NCBI RefSeq assembly: GCF_020497125.1
Contig: NC_059082.1
Location: 18,279,965-18,343,964, forward strand
Length of the DNA stretch: 64,000 nt
Direction: 5' to 3'
Source: Mauremys mutica
Taxonomy: Eukaryota > Chordata > Testudines > Geoemydidae
How positions within the stretch are numbered: position 1 is the stretch's first letter; each line of letters opens with the position of its first letter. Shown piece by piece: positions 58,601 to 64,000 of the stretch. Both the position numbers and the translations under genes were made by a program. The notes beneath the pieces were generated by a model. It was given only the letters and a program-made list of their open reading frames with translations. It had not been told where the DNA came from and did not search any database.

Positions 58601-61600
58601 CCTGTTAGGTTCACTCCCTCTGGGGCACCTGGCATTGGCCACTGTCAGTAGACAGATACTGGGCTAGATGGACCTTTGGTCTGACCCGGTACGGCCTTTC
58701 TTATGTTCTTAGTCCCTGGTTTGCTGTTCTCTTTCCTAACACATTGGCATCTAGTTCCCCAAGAGCAATTTAGAGTGAGAAGTCCTCTCCCGGGATTTCT
58801 CTTAGGGCCTTAGGATAGCTGGCTGATGCTCTATTGTTTTAAATTAATAATCCATGCAGTGAAGATAAAGGACAATGGCAAGGATAAACCCACATGAAAA
58901 AGAACAGGAGTGCTGGACCAGCAAGGATTCGCATTTCGTTCTGATCAATTTGTTTTGTGGTTGCTATCGTAACTTTAACAGGTCAAAGAACGCTTCTGAC
59001 TAGCACTGGCATTTATCTACCCAAGAGTTTTCTGTACATTGGGGAGGTCATGAATGATTTTAACATTTAATATCAAATATCAATTCTGTGGAAATTAAAC
59101 AACAACCCAGGAATGTTATTTACAAAGCATGTTTATAGATAATCCCATAACAAAATGGCTTAGAATCTATTTTATCTACATTTTAGCTCCTTCACCGCCT
59201 ATCATTAAAAGAAAAGAGAGCCGAAGCTGTGAAAATGCAGCACTGGTGTGCTGGGAATCTGGAAACATGAATCCTGTTGACTCCTACACGGTTGAATTGT
59301 CCAAACTAACAAATGGAGAGAATGGAGATATCATTACAGAGTGAGTCAGTCATCTATCACGCAGTTTGGGGATATGAAACAATCCTGTCATATGACATGC
59401 AGTATATTTCAAAGCACTTTTAGGTTAAAAAGATGAGACAATATACCCTGAAATATACGAGTGGATGATGCACAGCACAAGCATTGGAGAATCATGAGCG
59501 TGTTCCCTGTTTCCTGACTGGATAAGTTCCACTCCTATTAGTATTTTGGTGTGAACACATACAGAAAACAGACTTAAAATTTGCTTTCCATATAAGAGAG
59601 GAGTCACTTTCTGTGACGTTAGTAAACTTGATTGCACAAATGTTTATGCAAAGTGAATTTATAAGGAATTAGAATGTGGGTGAAGTGCAGTAACTTTAAA
59701 ATCTGAATAAACAGGCATTTCCCCCTCCTATATTCACTCTGGTGGCAGCTAAGCTGGAAAGAGTAAAATACTGTAAATGGTTCTAGGTTTAAAGAGAAGC
59801 TAATCATTTAATTGTGTTGTTTGGAAAATAGCTTCAAAAGAATTTACCTTTATTCTGCATCTTTTAATTTTCCATTTATTTATTTTCTACAGATCTATTG
59901 TTGGAATTCCTAATTGTGAAGCTCTAATTCAACTGGAGCCAGGACAAAGTTATATTATCTCTGTAAGAGCAGTAAACATGGGTGGCCCAAGCGAGATAAG
60001 TGAACCTGTCTCTATCCACACCACAGGTGCTGTGATAAATCTCTAATCAACTTTAAAAGCCTGATCCAAAGCCCACTGAAATCAATGGAAAGATTGCCAC
60101 TGATTTCAACAGGCTATGGATCAGGCTCTAAATCTCTTGCATCTAGTCACACTTCTGGTATTTCTTGTGAACTGAATTTCTTGTAATAGTAAATATCTCA
60201 TTTTAACTCTACATTTCAAAATGATATTTGTGGATTATATTTGTTGCTTAAAAATTACTGATGTTTCAAAATGCTACTGAAAGACTAAATCAACCCAGTG
60301 ACCGTGGGTATTTGCCATGAACCTACACCATGTCAAATGTTGACATGCAGACAAACCAGGAGGGCTAGTTGGTAATTTTTCTTCACTCCTAGAATTACTG
60401 CCTCATAAAGATGGCGCTTCTGGGAATTATGGAAGAATCAATCAATCAGCACTTTTCATAATAGTTACGCAAATCCCTCCTGCACAGAATTTCTATTGTT
60501 GGCCATGAGGATGATTATGTGGTCTGGTTCCCTTTACTCTATAATTGTAATCATGTTATTATCAAGTGTGTGACATTTCAACCTGCATAAATCAATCTAG
60601 GTATTTGAAATTACGAACAGCCACTTGATGTCTGTTGGCCCTGCATGTGTTTGCTTTCAGTAACACATGCCAATAATTGCCATGCTGTTGTTTGTATTGT
60701 ATTTGCATTGAAGTAACTGCATTTTGATTATGCTGATTTCCCGTGGGATTAGTGCCAAGAGATTTACCTTCACAAAGTCTACATTATGCAAACTCCTGAT
60801 ATTACTGGAAACGGGAAACACAAAACTGGGATGCAAGCAATGTCATCAGCAGTGAAAATGGATGCCCTGGGTTATCATCAAAAAGTGCTTTTGCTGGGGA
60901 TGAAACACCCACTTTCATTATTACCCCTGCAGCACATGTTGCTCTTCTCCAGCATGCCCTGGACACAAAGCATCCCTGCTGCACCAGTGCCAGGATTGGG
61001 GGCTGTCTCATGGAAGACAGGGACAAAGGTTGTTTTACGCTACTCATGCGCTTCCCCTTTGCTGGGTTGGCCAAAAGCTGCTTTGGCCCCCGGTCAAGTT
61101 AGAGCAGCCTGAGGACTGCTCTAACTTACATCCAGTTGCCTATAAACTGTGTCCAGGAATTAAAGATTAATCTTTAATTAAAGATTATGTCATGTGATAA
61201 AACCTCCAGGAAAATATCCAACCAAAATTGGCAACCCTACTATAAACTCTAGGTGCCATGGTGCCAGTTAGGAATAACTGAAGCTCAGCAGCCTTCACCA
61301 TCCCTCCATACTCCCTAAAATATCCTGGCATATCCCTTGCCCTGAGTGTTCCTGTAGCCAGCTAAGCCTTCTCCACAATTGCCAGTGAACCTCTCCCCTC
61401 TAGATAGGAGGAGTTCCCTGGGAAGCACCTACCATTGCTTGATAGTCATTTCACACAGTGGAACCAATGTACAGTAGCTGCACTGCAAAAATGAACTGGG
61501 CCCCACGTTTCTCTCTTTCTCTGCCGGTTATAACAGCATTAACATAAATACAAAAAAGCAGCCTTTTGCTTCTGCTGGATGGGCAGCTTTGGTTTTGCTC

Positions 61601-62528
61601 ATTTTTGTTGGTGTGTCAGTGGCAGTGACCCAGCAGGTCTTACCTGCTACCTAGCGTAAGAGTCTAGTGCAAAAAGTTCTTGACCCTACGGTGACTTCCT
61701 GAGCCCTGCTTTGGCCTCTTTGTGCTGTCTGGGGATTTCCCCAGCAGGAGATTCTCCTTGCATAGGGGAATCCCTAGGTGGTGCAGTGCACCATCTAGCT
61801 CCACATTCCAAGGAATAAGACAGCAAGTGCATTGTGCTCTGGTGATCCCCTGCTGGCACGCTGACCCGTGGGGGCCACGCTCAGTCAGGACTAGTTTGGA
61901 GCAATCCTACACTAGGGGCCGAAAAGACCCCTGGATTGGGGAGCTGCAAATGGCTTCATTGCAGCTTCTGCAACCAGTACTTACAGGCAGCAGTTGAGGA
62001 TGGAGGCCATAGTGGATAATTCAAACCCCTTTCCCAAGTCATTATTTTTTTAAAATACCTTTTGGATTATGATAGAGATGAGCCAAAACTGGAACGTCAA
62101 AACCCACCCCATAATATTTCTGAGAGGGTGTAACATCTTAATACTTGGTTCTCAACCCAACTCTTGGCTTTTGGTCCTAGGCCAGATGAGGCCTGTTTTC
62201 TGTATCAGGGTGACTTTTGGCCCGTAATGGAGGAAACTCACAAGATCAGCCTCTGACCCATTTCCAGTTCCCTAATTAACCCTAATCTGGATCCAGCCAC
62301 TGCTCTCCAGCCCAGTGTTAGTTTATGTATACATTACTTAATGCAATTTTGAGGTGCTGAGACAAATAAATTACAACCATTCTGCTCTCTTGTAGGCACT
62401 TACTTTTATCTTAATGAGGACACTGCCCATCCTTTGCTGTCTGTTCTAGAAGATGGATTAACAATTGCTTGCAGTGAAATAGAAAACCTAGAATGTGATT
62501 TGTCCTTCCGTGATAACGGTTTTACAAG
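48868..62528 (+). CDS. FSD2: FSD2, fibronectin type III and SPRY domain-containing protein 2 (5' partial: SPRY exons beyond window)
   Basis: A tripartite-motif-like protein without RING, reported mainly in striated muscle; molecular role poorly known. Coding exons: 48868-49644, 49734-49829, 50668-50901, 52779-52801, 53949-54070, 56741-56896, 57714-57848, 59187-59340, 59893-60026, 62396-62528. These sum to 1964 nt (654 codons plus 2 nt) in one continuous frame. Domains: acidic N-terminus with conserved FYHMDLY (39-45) and [15 protein letters not shown]-box-like zinc motif C226-x2-C229...H243-x2-H246; coiled coil (about 260-370); a COS-like linker; two FN3 domains (about 418-514 and 515-610). 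Human FSD2 is about 749 aa, so roughly the last 180 residues (SPRY) are missing here. The start fits the family: MxxE followed by FYHMDLY. Confidence 0.96.
49734..49829 (+). CDS. FSD2: FSD2 coding exon 2
   Basis: 32 codons, phase 0; acceptor GGTAG, donor GAG|GTAAGC. Encodes [20 protein letters not shown] and [12 protein letters not shown], start of the coiled coil. The intron before it is 89 nt. Confidence 0.95.
49830..50667 (+). other. FSD2 intron 2
   Basis: 838 nt, GT-AG. No repeat or exon recognised. Confidence 0.7.
50668..50901 (+). CDS. FSD2: FSD2 coding exon 3
   Basis: 78 codons, phase 0; acceptor TTCCAG, donor AAAG|GTAAAG. Encodes coiled coil including [20 protein letters not shown] and [20 protein letters not shown], nearly identical to the mammalian protein. 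Confidence 0.96.
50902..52778 (+). other. FSD2 intron 3
   Basis: 1877 nt, GT-AG, containing a SINE at 51668-51838. No exon recognised. Confidence 0.7.
51668..51838 (-). mobile_element. tRNA-headed SINE with CR1-like tail (minus strand)
   Basis: Begins on plus with TCAGGGTTGGAAGGGACC (CR1-like tail, complement) and ends with CTCAAACCACGGAGCTATCC (tRNA head, complement). Same family as the 16437 and 19550 copies. Confidence 0.82.
52779..52801 (+). CDS. FSD2: FSD2 coding exon 4 (23-nt microexon)
   Basis: GCTGCAGTACCCG... reads AAVPVVD plus two bases of an Arg codon completed by the next exon. It is preceded by a polypyrimidine tract and TTATAG and followed by GTAATA. Aligns with human DAVAMADR between FIK and LGKFLK; without it the frame of exon 5 is lost. 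Confidence 0.88.
52802..53948 (+). other. FSD2 intron 4
   Basis: 1147 nt, GT-AG. Nothing recognised. Confidence 0.7.
53949..54070 (+). CDS. FSD2: FSD2 coding exon 5
   Basis: 122 nt, ends in phase 1; acceptor CTTACAG, donor GCAG|GTACTC. Encodes [20 protein letters not shown] then [20 protein letters not shown], the COS-like linker before the first FN3. Confidence 0.95.
54153..55098. mobile_element. Inverted-repeat element with TCCTGGGGGAATTCTGCA ends
   Basis: The 18-bp left end and the complement of the right end (TGCAGAATTCCTCCAGGA) differ at one position. The 946-bp interior is non-coding, with a GT/GA microsatellite at 54378-54400 and an AT-rich right half. Target duplication not clear, so the superfamily is left open. 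Confidence 0.7.
56467..56490. repeat. (GT)n microsatellite
   Basis: 24 bases of GT dinucleotides with one GC interruption, in FSD2 intron 5. Confidence 0.88.
56741..56896 (+). CDS. FSD2: FSD2 coding exon 6 (FN3 domain 1, first half)
   Basis: 156 nt, phase 1 to phase 1; acceptor TTTCAG, donor GCTG|GTAAGA. Encodes [20 protein letters not shown] and [19 protein letters not shown], with the conserved FN3 Trp. Confidence 0.95.
56897..57713 (+). other. FSD2 intron 6
   Basis: 817 nt, GT-AG. Nothing recognised. Confidence 0.7.
57714..57848 (+). CDS. FSD2: FSD2 coding exon 7 (FN3 domain 1, second half)
   Basis: 135 nt, phase 1 to phase 1; acceptor TTTCAG, donor ACAG|GTAAAT. Encodes [20 protein letters not shown] and [19 protein letters not shown], with the typical FN3 L-x-P-x-T-x-Y pattern. 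Confidence 0.96.
57849..59186 (+). other. FSD2 intron 7
   Basis: 1338 nt, GT-AG, containing the CR1 3' end at 58393-58712. Confidence 0.7.
58393..58712 (+). mobile_element. CR1 LINE 3' end, 5'-truncated
   Basis: From GCGCACAGTCAACTTGTGG to CGGCCTTTCTTATGTTCTT; nearly identical to the corresponding part of the 30945-31530 copy, with a handful of substitutions. Same direction as FSD2. Confidence 0.9.
59187..59340 (+). CDS. FSD2: FSD2 coding exon 8 (FN3 domain 2, first half)
   Basis: 154 nt, phase 1 to phase 2; acceptor TTTTAG, donor CAGA|GTGAGT. Encodes [20 protein letters not shown] then [20 protein letters not shown]. Confidence 0.95.
59341..59892 (+). other. FSD2 intron 8
   Basis: 552 nt, GT-AG. 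Nothing recognised. Confidence 0.7.
59893..60026 (+). CDS. FSD2: FSD2 coding exon 9 (FN3 domain 2, second half)
   Basis: 134 nt, phase 2 to phase 1; acceptor TCTACAG, donor ACAG|GTGCTG. Encodes [20 protein letters not shown] and [18 protein letters not shown]. Confidence 0.95.
60027..62395 (+). other. FSD2 intron 9
   Basis: 2369 nt, GT-AG. A foldback repeat is at 60058-60128 and a palindrome with repeat-like flank at about 61160-61245. No exon recognised. Confidence 0.7.
60058..60128. repeat. Short foldback repeat
   Basis: GCCTGATCCAAAGCCCACTG on the left and AACAGGCTATGGATCAGGC on the right are inverted copies around an inner AATCAATGG/CCACTGATT pair. Copies or halves of the family occur elsewhere in the window. 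Confidence 0.75.
62396..62528 (+). CDS. FSD2: FSD2 coding exon 10 (linker toward SPRY)
   Basis: 133 nt, phase 1 to phase 2; acceptor TTGTAG, donor CAAG|GTACAC. Encodes [20 protein letters not shown] then [20 protein letters not shown]. The start and end match the family (GSYFRLNKDTCHP...FTR), but the middle is divergent. No further FSD2 exon is visible before 64000. Confidence 0.88.
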
Positions 62529-64000
62529 GTACACATAGGAATTTAGCACTCACAGCAGATGTACTTTTTTCATAGCTGGTTTTTTGTTTACGTGCAATAA
62601 TTTTAAATTCTCTTCAAAGGGCTTACTGACTTGATATCCCTCTTTATGTTCAATCTAGGCAGAGATTAACTTCTACCATGCCAAATGAAAGCCTCAGGGC
62701 AGCATATTGGTCTTTTAGCGCTGTGTTTATAATGTACAGCATTTTTCAAAAGTGCCAATAGATGCCTTCATTTTTGGGTTCCAAACGCAAGGCACCTTAG
62801 AGGGGCCAGATTTTTCAGTGCTGAGCACCTGCTCTTTGAAAATCAGGTCCTTTATGGCATTTCAAATTGTGCCACCAAAATCACTAGTCACTTTGGAATG
62901 TGGTAGGCCATTATACTGATGTGATTCACACCATGAGCTTGATAAGAGCCAGCAGTGGATGAAACTTATCACACAACTTTTTTTCAAGCATAAAATGCAG
63001 ATTCAGCAACACTGAAGCATTTAGTAAATTAATGTGGATTACACAGAATTGTCATAGTAAATACAAATAAAAATCAAACCATTTAGTTTAGATATTTTCA
63101 CAACAAAACACTGATTTTTTTTCCAGTTAGAAACAACTTTGAGTTTCAAAATCTCCTTTAGTTGTATTTAAAAAATCAATAACAGTTACAAAGGGTCAAA
63201 ATTTTAAAAAATCTTTCTGATTTTGTCAAAATAAAATATTTTGTTCGACCCGAAAGGCAATTTCGTCTGATTTTTCGATTTGCTGAAAATTTCAAAAAAT
63301 TTCATTATTGATTCAATTTATGTTGGCATAACTTATGTCACTCAGGGGTGTGAATAAACCACCCCCATGATGACATAAGCGCTTGTGTGCACAGTGCTAA
63401 GTCGGCAGGAGAATGCTCTCCCGTCAACATACAGCATCTTCACCACATGTGCTGCAGCTGCATTGGTACAGCTCTGTTTGTCAGAGGGTGGAGATGGATG
63501 GAAGGAGAGAGATCACTTATGTGTAGACATGCCCTCAATCTCAGCGCAAAGGTGATTGTTTGAAACTCCCTTCAGTGTTAGCGCTCCTGCATGCCCAGAA
63601 TAGGGGCGATAGGTAGTGTAAAGAGCCACCTTTGCCTCTACACCATGCATAGGCTGAGCATAGCTTGGGAACTGAGACTCTGACCCTCAGACATTCGCAA
63701 AAAGCCCTCATTTTTGACTTAGTCCCTTTTCAGCGCAGAACTCCTTTAAACGGCTTCCAGGCTCTGTCGCTTTGTAAAACTACCCCAGCCATTCAGAGGG
63801 ACATTTTTATTGAACTTCATATTTTTTGGCTTGCTGCTCATTTTGTAGCATCATTAGAAGTTCCTCTGTGATTGCTTCAGCTTGTGTTATATAAATTATA
63901 TCGTCCTTCTCATTGCATGACACTTGCGCACATAGACTGATCTCTTGCCTTTGAAACTCATTTCCCTTTTAATTCTGCACAGAGCTCAAAGCCCAAAGAT
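62529..64000 (+). other. FSD2 intron 10 (continues past the window)
   Basis: No SPRY exon is seen. A 40-bp CR1 fragment (GTCAGAGGGTGGAGATGG) lies at 63478-63518, and repeat-derived TTTTCAGTGCTGAGCACC motif sequence at about 62740-62900. Confidence 0.65.
63478..63518 (+). mobile_element. CR1 fragment
   Basis: Matches the part of the other CR1 copies around 58553-58593 (CAGAGGGTGGAGATGGATGG, GAGAGAGATCACTT). Only about 40 bp remain. Confidence 0.7.

Overview
The window is vertebrate nuclear DNA, most likely from a turtle (Testudines). Genes are split by GT-AG introns. The repeats fit a turtle: CR1 LINE 3' ends, tRNA-headed SINEs whose tail matches CR1 (the tortoise Pol III/SINE type), several hAT-type elements with 8-bp target duplications, and a Harbinger-like element. 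The species call rests on recalled repeat families and was not tested by a search.

Two protein-coding genes are clear and lie head to head. WHAMM (actin nucleation factor) is on the minus strand, complete, with ten coding exons from 38820 down to 18994; the joined frame gives 789 residues. Its first exon sits in a CpG-rich stretch (about 37.9-39.1 kb) with CCAAT and GC boxes upstream. FSD2 (fibronectin type III and SPRY domain protein 2) is on the plus strand from 48868. Ten coding exons, about 654 codons, are present. They cover the acidic N-terminus, a B-box-like zinc motif, the coiled coil, two FN3 domains and the start of the linker to SPRY. The SPRY exons lie beyond 64000. FSD2 and WHAMM are also divergent neighbours on human 15q25, so this is conserved synteny.

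Layout: 1-18.9 kb is non-coding and repeat-rich: a 1.6-kb foldback element, a 1.7-kb hAT element with G-rich and C-rich tandem repeats, an LTR-like block split by a GC-rich hAT MITE, and tRNA-like and SINE copies. 19.0-38.8 kb is WHAMM, with a CR1 3' end in intron 3 and a hAT MITE in intron 8. 38.8-48.9 kb is the shared intergenic region, with a hAT element carrying a nested Harbinger-like element, a 124-bp MITE and a pyrimidine-rich repeat. 48.9-64 kb is FSD2 with intronic repeats, including a second CR1 3' end.

I found no convincing evidence of a wholly new biological system. The most checkable unusual points are a GC-AG intron in WHAMM, a 23-nt FSD2 microexon, an in-frame upstream ATG in WHAMM, the nested transposons with recognisable target duplications, and a degenerate repeated peptide-like motif inside the Harbinger-like element.
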